The notes under the pieces were generated by a model that had not been told where the DNA came from, made no database searches, and saw only the letters and a program-made list of their open reading frames with translations. From Saccharofermentans sp. (lineage in GTDB: Bacteria; Bacillota; Clostridia; Saccharofermentanales; Saccharofermentanaceae), in assembly GCA_024403795.1 (NCBI GenBank), contig JAKSRD010000001.1, forward strand, positions 62,001 to 126,000: DNA of 64,000 nt. Reading direction: 5' to 3'. Within the stretch, counting starts at the first letter, position 1. Every line of letters begins with the position of its first letter. Below, piece after piece: positions 16,276 through 25,314 of this stretch. Made by a program: the position numbers and the translations under genes.

Positions 16276-16306
16276 CAAAAAAGGACCGCCCAAGTGAGCG
16301 GTCCTT
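16276..16306 (-). terminator. Terminator of secG
   Basis: On the minus strand GGACCGC and GCGGTCC pair around an 8-base loop and are followed by TTTTTTG. It lies about 20 bases past the secG stop. Confidence 0.8.
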
Positions 16307-16327
16307 CGATTTAACTTTATTACGCTA

Positions 16328-16579
16328 TTACCAAGCCTTTGCAATTGAGAGATAGAGAACAAGGGATACTATTACGAACAAAACGCAACAAACTACTGTC
16401 CAAGTCTTAAGCTGCTCTTCAAGAGTTCTGCCCTTTGCCTTGCTGTAGTAGGAGTCGGATGAACCGCCTGCTACAACGCCGATACCCTGATCATTACCTT
16501 CCTGAACGAGGAAGAGGATAATGATTGCGATAGCCAAAATAATATCTACAACACTAAGAACGATATTCAATGCGGTCAT
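16328..16579 (-). CDS. secG: Preprotein translocase subunit SecG
   Basis: An 83-residue membrane protein with the SecG layout: a first helix (VLSVVDIILAIAIIILFLVQ), a Gly/Ser-rich cytoplasmic loop (GVVAGGSSDSYYSKAKGRT), and a second helix (VVCCVLFVIVSLVLYLSI). It belongs to the SecYEG channel and helps protein export across the membrane. GGAGG precedes the start. SecG and rnr are commonly neighbours in Firmicutes; here the 19-residue peptide gene lies between them on the other strand. Confidence 0.9.
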   Translation of the reverse strand: MTALNIVLSVVDIILAIAIIILFLVQEGNDQGIGVVAGGSSDSYYSKAKGRTLEEQLKTWTVVCCVLFVIVSLVLYLSIAKAW

Positions 16580-16661
16580 CTGTTCTGTGCCTCCATTTAC
16601 AAAATAAGCCTATGAATAATAACACATGGTTTTCACTTATGCAAACCGTGCTGTGCTGTTT

Positions 16662-19451
16662 TTAATTTTTCTTGTTCTTGAGCGCTTTGCTTATCTCACT
16701 CAAAGCGAACGGCAGGATCGCAAGCGGCAGGATAACGGCCCAAGCAAGAGGGCTTACTGCGACGTTGTCAAAGATTCCGTTAACGCCCGGGATGTAGATA
16801 ACTGCAACGAGCAACAGGAGCGAGACTGCAACTGAGATGTTCATCATCTTGTTGGAGAAGAGTCCGAGCTTGAAGACAGAATATCTCTCGGATCTTGCAG
16901 CAAAGGCTCTGAAGAGCTCTGCGCAGATCAATGTTGCAAACGCTACCGTACGAGCAACATCGATGGGATGTACGCCCTTTGCAGCTGCATCAGCAAGAAC
17001 GCCGGAGTAGAAGAATGTACTGCCGTTGTTCATGCATATCAGTGAGAAGATGAATGCCGTAGCAACAGAGATGAAGAGTCCGACGGACTGAAGTCCGATG
17101 TGACCGAGCATGCTCTTGTTGATGATGGGCTCGTTCTTTGCTCTCGGCGGCAGCTTCATTATACCGGGTTCACCCTTCTCACGTCCCAAGGCGAGCGCCG
17201 GGAACGAGTCAGTGATAAGGTTGAGCCAGAGAAGCTGGATGGCTGTCAAAGGAGCAGCTATACCGGGAATGAGTGTCTTAGGAACAAGTGAGAGCAGGAA
17301 GATAACGAGGATCTCACCTACATTACATGAGAGAAGGAATCCGACGAACTTTCTGATGTTCGAATAGATTATCCTTCCCTGCTCAACTGCCTTAACGATC
17401 GTTGCGAAGTTATCGTCCATGAGGATCATGTCAGCAGAGTTCTTGGAAACGTCCGTACCTGTGATACCCATGGCAACACCGATATCAGCTGACTTAAGAG
17501 CCATGGCATCGTTAACGCCGTCGCCTGTCATGGAAGCGATGTGATCGTTCTTCTTAAGAGCAGTTACGATCCTTACCTTGTGTTCAGGAGATACACGGGC
17601 GTAAACGCTTGTTGTCTCAACAACCTTCTGAAGTTCTTCGTCAGAGATCTTATCGAGTTCTTCGCCGGAATAAGCATCCATGTGCTTCTCGTCACGCATC
17701 TCGAGGTTATCTGAGATCGCAACTGCGGAATCCTTGAAGTCACCCGTGATCATTACGGCACGGATTCCGGCTTCCTTACAGATCGCGATGGCATCCTTCG
17801 CTTCTTTACGTGCAGGGTCGATCATACCGATGAGACCGATGAATGTCATGTTCTCCTCATCAGCAAATGTAGGCTCCGAACCATCACCATGTTCCTTCAT
17901 TGCAAAAGCAAGTACACGGATGGCCTGGATGGCGTAATTGTGGTTAACCTCACGGATCTCTTCGAGCTTCTCGGGAGACATCTTTACTATGCCTTCAGAA
18001 GTAAGGAGCGAAGTACAACGTGAGAGAACGATGTCCGGAGCACCCTTTGTATAGCTGATCCACTTGCCGGGTTCGATCTCGGAGTGGTAAGTAGTCATCA
18101 TCTTACGGTCGGAGTCAAACGGAAGTTCACACTCTCTGGGGAACTTATGCATCATCTCCTCACGAAGCATCTTTGCCTTCATACCGAGTGTAGTAAGGGC
18201 GCCCTCCGTAGGGTCACCGATACAGGAATATTCTTTCTCGCCCTGCTTTACGATGCTTGCGTCATTACAAAGAACGCTGGACTGAATGAGAGTCTTGAGA
18301 ACGCCTTCGATCTTGACGGGCTTGTTGCCTTCATCAACGATGTTGCCTTCAGGTGCGTATCCGCCGCCTTCGACATTGTATTTCTTGTCACCGTCATAGA
18401 TTACCTTGACGGTCATCTGGTTCTGAGTAAGAGTACCTGTCTTATCGGAGCAGATAACATCAACGCAGCCGAGAGTCTCAACTGCAAGGAGTCTCTTTAC
18501 GATCGCATTGTTCTCTGCCATCTTGGTCATTCCGATCGACAGAACGATGGTAACTACGGCAGCAAGGCCTTCAGGGATAGCTGCAACAGCCAAAGATACG
18601 GCTGTCATGAGAGCATCCTGCCAAGGCTGCTTCTGAACGAAGATATCTACGAGCAATACGACGACACACACTGCGATGCAGACTAAAGCAAGGATCTTAC
18701 CAAGCTTTGAAAGACCTGCCTGCAAAGGTGTCTCTTCGTCCTCGATGTTAGTTAGCTTATCTGCGATCTTACCGAGCTCAGTATCTCTTGAAGTCGCAAC
18801 AACAATACCTCTTGCTCTTCCGTATGTAACGGCAGTACCCATATAGAGCATGTTCTTACGATCACCGAGAACACAATCTTCGGGAAGTACCGCATCAGCG
18901 CTCTTCTCGACCGCTACGGACTCACCGGTAAGTGATGCCTCCTCAGCCTTAAGTGAATTTGATTCAACGATCCTCATATCAGCCGAGATCGAGTCACCTG
19001 CATCAATGGCGATGACATCACCTACAACGATATTCTCGGAATCGACCATGATGATCTTACCGTCACGGATTACCTTTGTCTTAGGCGAGCTCATCTTCTT
19101 GAGAGCTGCAAGTGCCTGATCGGCCTTACCTTCCTGGTATACACCGAGTACGGCATTGAGGATGACGATGGCGAGGATGACGATTACGTCGATCCAATCC
19201 TCGAATCCGCCGCCGCTCTGAACAGCCATATATGCGGAAAGCCCTGCCGCAGCAATGAGTATGATGACCATTGCGTCAGCGAACTGTCCGAGGAATCTCT
19301 TCCAAAGCGGAACCTTTTTCTCTTCACCTAATGAATTCGGACCGTTCTTTGCATAACGAAGGGCTGCTTCTTCAGAAGTCAGACCCTTGATCAGATCCGA
19401 GTCAAGTTCTTTAGCTACCTGTTCGGCCGTTGCCGAATATGGTTTTGTCAT
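16662..19451 (-). CDS. Cation-translocating P-type ATPase (calcium type, P2A-like)
   Basis: A 929-residue P-type ATPase. The N-terminal cation ATPase domain is followed by TGES in the actuator domain (residue ~175), the M4 motif VAAIPEGLAAVVTIVLS typical of Ca2+ pumps, the phosphorylation site SDKTGTLTQ near residue 335, MTGDGVNDAMALKSADIGVAMG in the hinge, and the M6 motif LLWLNLITDSFPALALG. The IPEGL and NLITD pieces place it with SERCA-like calcium pumps. It probably exports Ca2+ using ATP, but relatives can move Mn2+ or Na+. GGGGGAG precedes the ATG and the gene stands alone. Confidence 0.92.
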   Translation of the reverse strand: MTKPYSATAEQVAKELDSDLIKGLTSEEAALRYAKNGPNSLGEEKKVPLWKRFLGQFADAMVIILIAAAGLSAYMAVQSGGGFEDWIDVIVILAIVILNAVLGVYQEGKADQALAALKKMSSPKTKVIRDGKIIMVDSENIVVGDVIAIDAGDSISADMRIVESNSLKAEEASLTGESVAVEKSADAVLPEDCVLGDRKNMLYMGTAVTYGRARGIVVATSRDTELGKIADKLTNIEDEETPLQAGLSKLGKILALVCIAVCVVVLLVDIFVQKQPWQDALMTAVSLAVAAIPEGLAAVVTIVLSIGMTKMAENNAIVKRLLAVETLGCVDVICSDKTGTLTQNQMTVKVIYDGDKKYNVEGGGYAPEGNIVDEGNKPVKIEGVLKTLIQSSVLCNDASIVKQGEKEYSCIGDPTEGALTTLGMKAKMLREEMMHKFPRECELPFDSDRKMMTTYHSEIEPGKWISYTKGAPDIVLSRCTSLLTSEGIVKMSPEKLEEIREVNHNYAIQAIRVLAFAMKEHGDGSEPTFADEENMTFIGLIGMIDPARKEAKDAIAICKEAGIRAVMITGDFKDSAVAISDNLEMRDEKHMDAYSGEELDKISDEELQKVVETTSVYARVSPEHKVRIVTALKKNDHIASMTGDGVNDAMALKSADIGVAMGITGTDVSKNSADMILMDDNFATIVKAVEQGRIIYSNIRKFVGFLLSCNVGEILVIFLLSLVPKTLIPGIAAPLTAIQLLWLNLITDSFPALALGREKGEPGIMKLPPRAKNEPIINKSMLGHIGLQSVGLFISVATAFIFSLICMNNGSTFFYSGVLADAAAKGVHPIDVARTVAFATLICAELFRAFAARSERYSVFKLGLFSNKMMNISVAVSLLLLVAVIYIPGVNGIFDNVAVSPLAWAVILPLAILPFALSEISKALKNKKN

Positions 19452-19547
19452 AACAATCTACTCCCCCTTTTGAGTTAACAAGAATAAATTATACAAGATA
19501 AACAGATTTTGAGTGATATATGCGCATATACATTTGTACAAATACTA

Positions 19548-19604
19548 AAGCCCCGCATAATCGCTGGTTGATATTTTATATAAAACCGCGAAAATGCAGG
19601 GCTT
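19548..19604 (-). terminator. Probable terminator of the ABC exporter gene
   Basis: On the minus strand AAGCCC-TGCAT pairs with ATGCG-GGGCTT across a long inner segment, followed by a weak T-run (TTTAGTATTTG). Confidence 0.45.
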
Positions 19605-19630
19605 ATTCAATTGCTCAAATTAACTTCGGA

Positions 19631-21535
19631 TCAATCCTCTTCCATCGGCTCGTCACCGGGTGCAACGCCCCAGAGATACTGTTCAAGTTCGGAAACACCG
19701 TCTTCCTCGATCATCGCCTTGCTGAACTGTGTCTCATAAAGTTCTCTGTAGACGCCTTCCTGTGCCAGAAGTTCCTTATGCGTGCCGCGCTCGGCTATCA
19801 TGCCGTCGCTTACCACAAGGATCTCATCGGCTGCAAGGATCGTTGAAAGTCGGTGTGCGATAAGGATGCTGGTCTTGCTCTTTATGATCGGATCAATGGC
19901 GTCCTGAATCTTCTTCTCAGAGATGGAGTCGAGTGCTGATGTAGCCTCATCGAAGATAAATATCGTAGGATCCTTCAGGATGATCCTCGCGATGGAGATC
20001 CTCTGCTTCTCACCGCCCGAGAGCTTCAGACCGCGGTTGCCGACTTCGGTATCGATCCCCTTTTCCTGCTTCTCGACGAAGTCATAGATATTAGCCTTCT
20101 TAAGAGCTTCTATCATCTCCTCCTCTGTCGCATCCGGCTTGGCATACAGGAGGTTATCCCTGATAGTTCCGTTGAACAGATATGTCTCCTGTGAGACTAC
20201 GCCGACCTGGTTGCGCAGGAACGTGAGGTCGAGCTTTCTGACATCGATCCCGTCGAAGGTGACCGTACCGCTGTCTACATCGTACAGTCTCGGAATGAGA
20301 TTGACGATCGTACTCTTACCCGAACCGGAAGGTCCTACAATGGCAATGCTCTTACCTGCAGTGAGGTCGAAGTTGATATCCTTAAGGATCTTCTTGGATT
20401 CGTCATATGAGAATTCAACGTGCTCGAAAACAACGTCTCCGACAACCTTGTCGGGAGTAATGGCATCCGGAGCATTCTCGATCTCAACAGGGATGTCGAA
20501 GTAATCAAAGATACGCTTGAAGAGTGCCATCGATCTGATCCATTCAACCTGAATGTTCAGGAGACTGTTGACCGGCATATACATCTTTCCGAGGAGTGCT
20601 ACGAGGACAGTAATGTCACCGATGGTAAGATCCGAATCGTACTTCATCATGAGAATGCCGCCGACAAGATAGATGAGCATAGGGCCGACGCTCGTAAATG
20701 TTGAGAGCACAACTCTGAACCATCTGCCGGCCATGCTCTCCTTGATGTTCAGATTTACCATCTTGCGGTTTGCGGCTTCATATCTGTCATACTCGTATTT
20801 TTCTTTGCCGAAGAGCTTAACGAGAAGCTGACCGCTGACGGACAATGTCTCATTCAGGATACCGTTGACTTCATCGTTGACCTTCTGGGACTCATTTGTA
20901 AGAGACCATCTTTTCTTACCTGCTTTTCGAGTCGGGATGGTAAAGATCGGCACGATAATGATACCCACAAGGGCAAGGATCCAGTTCTTCTGGAACATGG
21001 CGATCATCGCGATGACAAGTGTGATCGAATTGGAAAGGATGCTACTGAAGGTGCTCGTGATGACCGACTTTACTCCGTCGATATCGCTCGTCATTCTCGT
21101 GATAATGTCACCCTGATTATTGCTGGTAAAAAATCGCTGGGACATCTTCTGAAGGTGTCCGTACATCTGGCCTCGCATATCGAAGGTAATGTGCTGAGCT
21201 ATCCATGTATTGATGTATGTCTCCGCCACGCCGATAAGGCTTGCCAAAAACGTTACGATGAGCGACAGGACGATGTAAAAAAGGAGTGCTTTGAAGTCCT
21301 TCTTCATGAGACCTTCATCCATGATCTTACCCGAGATTATTGACGGCATGAGCGTAAAACAAGATGATACGATTATGCAGATGAGAACAAGTATCAACTG
21401 CTTAATGTAAGGCTTGAGATATGAGAAAACTCTCTTCAATAATTCCGGTGTAACTTTAGGCTGATTGGCCTTCTCTTCCTCCGTCAGATACTGACCGCCC
21501 ATGCGGCCTCCCATACCATTTCCTCCGGGTGGCAT
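19631..21535 (-). CDS. ABC exporter, fused permease and ATP-binding protein
   Basis: A 634-residue half-transporter of the MsbA/BmrA (MDR) type. A Gly/Met-rich head (MPPGGNGMGGRMGGQ) precedes six membrane helices with the usual coupling regions (about residues 40-330), then the nucleotide-binding domain: Walker A GPSGSGKST near residue 385, signature LSGGEKQRISIARI, Walker B TIFIFDEATSALDS and the switch His (IAHRLSTI). It would work as a homodimer because no second half is adjacent. The substrate (drug, lipid or peptide) cannot be told. GAGG precedes the ATG. Confidence 0.93.
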   Translation of the reverse strand: MPPGGNGMGGRMGGQYLTEEEKANQPKVTPELLKRVFSYLKPYIKQLILVLICIIVSSCFTLMPSIISGKIMDEGLMKKDFKALLFYIVLSLIVTFLASLIGVAETYINTWIAQHITFDMRGQMYGHLQKMSQRFFTSNNQGDIITRMTSDIDGVKSVITSTFSSILSNSITLVIAMIAMFQKNWILALVGIIIVPIFTIPTRKAGKKRWSLTNESQKVNDEVNGILNETLSVSGQLLVKLFGKEKYEYDRYEAANRKMVNLNIKESMAGRWFRVVLSTFTSVGPMLIYLVGGILMMKYDSDLTIGDITVLVALLGKMYMPVNSLLNIQVEWIRSMALFKRIFDYFDIPVEIENAPDAITPDKVVGDVVFEHVEFSYDESKKILKDINFDLTAGKSIAIVGPSGSGKSTIVNLIPRLYDVDSGTVTFDGIDVRKLDLTFLRNQVGVVSQETYLFNGTIRDNLLYAKPDATEEEMIEALKKANIYDFVEKQEKGIDTEVGNRGLKLSGGEKQRISIARIILKDPTIFIFDEATSALDSISEKKIQDAIDPIIKSKTSILIAHRLSTILAADEILVVSDGMIAERGTHKELLAQEGVYRELYETQFSKAMIEEDGVSELEQYLWGVAPGDEPMEED

Positions 21536-21861
21536 ATTTACCTCTTTCCGTACTGAAAAAATACTGTGTTGTTTTAAGTAATTTTTACCACAATCAATCT
21601 TGATATTAAAGTATCACGGGAAGTACATTTTGATGTCATATCAAACAAAAACGGCTCCCTATCGGAAGCCGTCTTTGCGAGAAACAAAAAACATTTAAGT
21701 CGCTATATTAAATGTCAGGGTCCTATTAAGTTCCCATGCTTGCATTATATCGGATATATTGCCGCCTGAACTGTATCAAAATGACCTTTTCTTTGGGGCA
21801 AACATTGGGCGAAAATATGCAAATACTACAATTCGATTCTCAAAGTTTTGATAATGTCAGA
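21536..21861. other. Intergenic region, 326 bases, one terminator and no gene
   Basis: Apart from the terminator listed separately at 21649-21674 I see no open frame with a ribosome binding site. The 5' leader of the ABC exporter occupies the low-coordinate end. Confidence 0.6.
21649..21674 (-). terminator. Terminator of the OB-fold lipoprotein gene
   Basis: On the minus strand ACGGCT and AGCCGT pair with an inner GG/CC and are followed by TTTTTGTTTG. It lies about 190 bases past the lipoprotein stop. Confidence 0.65.
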
Positions 21862-22689
21862 TTACTTAACCGTAACCTTTGTGATGTGCGGGTTAACACC
21901 CTCATACCAGTAAAGGAATCCTTCCATGTCAACCTTATCGCCGACCTTGAGTCCTTCAACTGCTTTGTATACTTCAGTATCAGCACCTGTAAGGTAAGAC
22001 TCAACCGTGAATGTGTATGTCTGACCGTTAACGGATACCTTGAAGTAAAGGTCATCACCCTGACTGCCTGAACCGTCATAGCTGTAGAGGAAAGCTGCGC
22101 CTGCATCATTTGATGCTTCAACTGTCATGTCAGTAAAAGAAACGAACAGGTTCTGATAGCTTATGAGCTCGTCTGAAGCGAGCTTATCGGTAACATCGGT
22201 TGCTGTTGCTACATAGTTGCCTTCTTCAATGACGAATTTTGCATCAGTGATCTCAACTTCGCCTGACCACTCAGACTTGAAGCCGTTAACCTTGATCTTT
22301 GTTCCGACAGTAAGCTTTGCATACTCATCTTCTGTGCACGGCATGTTATAGAGGAAGTAAGCGCCGTTCTCATCCTGAGTGTAGAAAGAAGCGTTGCCTA
22401 CGCCTTCGTTCTCCCACCAACCCTGCTTAGCCTGAATGTAAGTCTCAACAGTAACTTCAGAATCAACAGGTGCAGCAGCATACTCTGCATATGTCATGAC
22501 TGTCTTGCCTTCGAGCAGATCAGCAGCAGTCTCTGAAGCTTCAGTTGTCTCAGCTGCAGCTTCTGTCGTCTCTGCAACATCTGCAGTTGTCTCTGTTGCA
22601 GTCGTCTCGGCAGTTGAGCATCCGAAAGCACTGAAAGCCATCGAAGCCATCAATGTTGTGGACATAATGATCTTTGCTGTTTTGTTCAT
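21862..22689 (-). CDS. Putative lipoprotein with two OB-fold-like domains
   Basis: A 275-residue secreted lipoprotein. The N-terminus MNKTAKIIMSTTLMASM ends in a lipobox-like AFGC, and is followed by a Thr/Glu/Ala-rich linker (TETTADVAETTEAA). Two beta-barrel-like segments follow: VTVETYIQAKQGWW to GTKIKVNGFKSEWSGEVEI, and the second with DLYFKVSVNGQTYTFTVES to LKVGDKVDMEGFLYWYEG. The GTKIKVNG and GDKVDMEG turns are typical of OB-fold tandem lipoproteins. Function is unknown. The ATG at 22689 with AAGGAG is preferred to an upstream in-frame ATG at 22755. Control probably acts at the promoter with a dyad at 22764-22792. Confidence 0.75.
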   Translation of the reverse strand: MNKTAKIIMSTTLMASMAFSAFGCSTAETTATETTADVAETTEAAAETTEASETAADLLEGKTVMTYAEYAAAPVDSEVTVETYIQAKQGWWENEGVGNASFYTQDENGAYFLYNMPCTEDEYAKLTVGTKIKVNGFKSEWSGEVEITDAKFVIEEGNYVATATDVTDKLASDELISYQNLFVSFTDMTVEASNDAGAAFLYSYDGSGSQGDDLYFKVSVNGQTYTFTVESYLTGADTEVYKAVEGLKVGDKVDMEGFLYWYEGVNPHITKVTVK

Positions 22690-22763
22690 AGTAATCTCCT
22701 TAGTAATTGCTGTTCTCATGCGATAAAGCACGTAACCAAAACGTCCTTTCCGCATTACGAATC

Positions 22764-22792
22764 AAATCACGGTATCTGCCTGATACCGTCAA
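22764..22792 (-). promoter_or_regulatory. Promoter with embedded operator-like dyad, upstream of the OB-fold lipoprotein
   Basis: On the minus strand TTGACG (22792-22787), a 17-base spacer and TGATTT (22769-22764) form a promoter. Inside it lies a perfect 8-bp inverted repeat, ACGGTATC (22769-22776) and GATACCGT (22782-22789) around 5 bases. A repressor binding there would block RNA polymerase directly. The factor is unknown. Confidence 0.6.
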
Positions 22793-22828
22793 GGAGATTA
22801 TATTCAATACGATGGAAAAATGGCGGTG

Positions 22829-24433
22829 TCAATCTGCCCTTTTCTTTGTCGCAAACCTTACCGCGAAATATGCAATTATTACAATCCACGCTCCGCCGAT
22901 CGCGCTGAGCAAAACAACCGAGCCGGTCGGCAAAGGCCCCAGCGTTTTCCTGGAATCCTTGTCTGCGGCAGCAATCTGGTCGAGCCTGTAGAGCGACTTC
23001 GTATCTTCGTATAACTGTTCGAAAAAAGCATCGTCAACAACCTGCTTTCTCCTCGTAGATTTTGCGGTGCTCTCAATAAGCTGCATCGCTGCATTACGAA
23101 GTGATGTGGAACCGTTGAACACGGGCGTTACAAAGGTGTTCGACGTGTTATCAAGAAGGAGCTTTGCGGCATCGATCTTAACCGAATAATACTGCGAATT
23201 ATCTTCACCCGAACGCGACAGATATTCCTGATACTCTATTGAATCCTGTGCTTTTGAAGTGACCGGGACATAACCTTCCGTGCATGAATACGCTATCTGG
23301 ACGTCGTTCGTGATCAGGTACTGTGCGAAGAGCCACGACGCAAGAACTTCACCGCTGTCGGGTTTGTTGAAGACGCAGATCGAAGGTCCCTGCGAGATCA
23401 TCTTCGGCTCATCGACATTGAACTGCGGTACGGGTCTGACTTCGGTCGTAAAATCAACTATCTGATTCTCGTGTATATCCGAAAGAGGAGCATTCGTTCC
23501 CATCCATGTTGCTCCCGCCGTTGAATCAACCGCAAAGATGCATTCTCCTGCGTTGAAGAAGTTGCCGGGATAACCTGATATCTTAAATGTCGAGAATGCT
23601 CCCGTGCCGGTATGCTCTGCTATCACCTTAAGATCTTCTTTTGTCGTGTCGTTGAAGATCAGAATGTTGCCGTCATCATCGGAGTAACCGGCATCCTGCT
23701 GTTTCAACATGGTTATGCACATGTTGTCGGTCGACTTGTAGATGAACGGTATCATGACATCCTTGCCGTTAAGGACATAGGTACCGTCAGGATTTTTGGC
23801 AAGTGCTTTCTCGGATACTTCCCAGACAAAATCCCATGTCAAGATGTCCGGCACTTCATATCCCAGTGCTTCGACATATTCTTTGTTGACGTAACAGGCT
23901 TCCGTTGAACGCATATACGGCAAGCAATAGATCTGACCGTCAAGGATGCATTCATTGAGGAACTCCGGAATAACCTCAGACTTGGAAGGAGAATCGAACT
24001 TAACTTCTTTTCCTCCAAGACCGTAATCTTTGTCATTGATGAGATTATCAAGCGGAACTACGACATTGTCTCCCGTCTTATATGTTGCAATGTGATCGGG
24101 ATAGGTTATGCAGACGTTCGGTGTCGTTCCCGTAGAGATATTCGTAATTACATCGTTGTAGATCTTGTTGTAGTCCGTATAAAGTCTGATGTTGACTTTT
24201 ATGTTCGGATAAAGTGCCTCAAAGTCAGCTATGGCCTGATTGTAGATCTGTGTCTGGGTAATGTTCGTGTCATTCTTTGCCCAGAAGACTATCTCATATT
24301 TCTCAGAAGCATCCAGGCCGTCCGGCATGACAAATTCATTGGTGTCCTTTGTACCGTGACAGCCGGTAAACAAAGATGTCAGACACGCTGCCGCTAAAGA
24401 CAAAGAGAGAAATCTTGAGAGAAGCTTTTTCAT
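22829..24433 (-). CDS. Sugar ABC transporter solute-binding lipoprotein with a C-terminal membrane helix
   Basis: A 534-residue family 1-type solute-binding protein. A signal sequence ends in LTSLFTGC (lipobox), then the typical YEIVFWAKNDTNITQ start, NVCITYPDHIATY, ILTWDFVWEVSEKALA and GPSICVFNKPDSGEV pieces of carbohydrate-binding members. After the SBP fold (to about residue 490) there is a linker and a second hydrophobic segment, SVVLLSAIGGAWIVIIAYFA, ending in RFATKKRAD. That makes it anchored twice, which is not usual for this family. It is the last gene of a sugar ABC operon and overlaps the permease upstream by 4 bases. Substrate unknown; malto-, xylo- or other oligosaccharides are all possible. 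Confidence 0.88.
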   Translation of the reverse strand: MKKLLSRFLSLSLAAACLTSLFTGCHGTKDTNEFVMPDGLDASEKYEIVFWAKNDTNITQTQIYNQAIADFEALYPNIKVNIRLYTDYNKIYNDVITNISTGTTPNVCITYPDHIATYKTGDNVVVPLDNLINDKDYGLGGKEVKFDSPSKSEVIPEFLNECILDGQIYCLPYMRSTEACYVNKEYVEALGYEVPDILTWDFVWEVSEKALAKNPDGTYVLNGKDVMIPFIYKSTDNMCITMLKQQDAGYSDDDGNILIFNDTTKEDLKVIAEHTGTGAFSTFKISGYPGNFFNAGECIFAVDSTAGATWMGTNAPLSDIHENQIVDFTTEVRPVPQFNVDEPKMISQGPSICVFNKPDSGEVLASWLFAQYLITNDVQIAYSCTEGYVPVTSKAQDSIEYQEYLSRSGEDNSQYYSVKIDAAKLLLDNTSNTFVTPVFNGSTSLRNAAMQLIESTAKSTRRKQVVDDAFFEQLYEDTKSLYRLDQIAAADKDSRKTLGPLPTGSVVLLSAIGGAWIVIIAYFAVRFATKKRAD

Positions 24434-25305
24434 CCTTTGATCCCCTCCCTGGATACGCCTTCCATGATCTTGTTACGGAAAATGATGAAGAGCACGATGA
24501 GCGGAAGCGATACTGCCACGACTGCAGCCATCATGGCAGGAATGTTCTCTCTGCCGAACCCGTTTTCGCGAATCTCCTGAATACCGTTGCTTACGAGGAA
24601 ATAGTTTGCATCGTCAGTGATGAGTCTCGGCCACACATAAGAATTCCAGCACTCGATCACCTTAAGGATTATTACCGTGATTATCGTCGGCCGGCAGATG
24701 GGGATCATGACCTTGAACAGATATTTGAGGTCGGATGTTCCGTCCACTTTTGCGGCGTAGTAGAGCTCGTCGGGCACCTGTTCAAAATTCTCTTTGAGCA
24801 GATAGATATAGAATACCGACGTTACCGAAGGCAGGATCAATCCGAGGAAAGTATTACGCAGATTCATATTCGTGATGGTTACGAAGTTCGTGATGATGAC
24901 AAGTTCGTTCGGGATCATCATGAGCGCCAGGAATCCGACGAATACAAGCGACTTTCCCCTGAAGTCGAGTCTCGCAAAAGCATAAGCCGCAAAGACTATC
25001 ACGAGCATCATGACAAGCGTCGTGATGACAGTGAAGATCAATGTGTTAAGGAAGTATTTTGCAAGAGGAACCTGCGTAAATGCATTGATGTAGTTATCAA
25101 ATGTCGGATCGGTCGCAATGAACTTCGGGATCCTCTCTCCCATGTAGCTTGCATAGCTCTTTATGGAGGAAAGGATCATCCAGTAGAACGGGAAAAGGAC
25201 CACCACTCCCCAGAATGCCAGGAATATGTACATGAGCACCTTGAAGACGATGTTCTTCGTCTTCGCATTACGTTCAAGCTTTATCATCTCACTACTCTTC
25301 GTCAT
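24430..25305 (-). CDS. Carbohydrate ABC transporter permease (MalG-like)
   Basis: A 291-residue inner membrane permease with six predicted helices. The EAA-type loop (YYAAKVDGTSDLKYLFKVMIPICRPTI, around residue 195) contacts the ATPase. The ending KIMEGVSREGIKG is the usual MalG tail. It pairs with the permease encoded directly upstream (9-base gap) and shares an operon with the MsmX-like ATPase and the solute-binding protein. Confidence 0.92.
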   Translation of the reverse strand: MTKSSEMIKLERNAKTKNIVFKVLMYIFLAFWGVVVLFPFYWMILSSIKSYASYMGERIPKFIATDPTFDNYINAFTQVPLAKYFLNTLIFTVITTLVMMLVIVFAAYAFARLDFRGKSLVFVGFLALMMIPNELVIITNFVTITNMNLRNTFLGLILPSVTSVFYIYLLKENFEQVPDELYYAAKVDGTSDLKYLFKVMIPICRPTIITVIILKVIECWNSYVWPRLITDDANYFLVSNGIQEIRENGFGRENIPAMMAAVVAVSLPLIVLFIIFRNKIMEGVSREGIKG

Positions 25306-25314
25306 GGCTCTTCC

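Larger units (their letters stand above)
15639..16327. other. Intergenic region between rnr and secG holding a 19-residue peptide gene and two terminators
   Basis: The region contains LytTR-like direct repeats (15843-15873), the short peptide gene (15945-16004), a hairpin terminator (16062-16092) and the secG terminator (16276-16306). The ~180 bases between the two terminators hold no convincing gene. A weak TTGACA-N17-TGATGT (15733-15761, +) is a possible second promoter. Confidence 0.6.
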
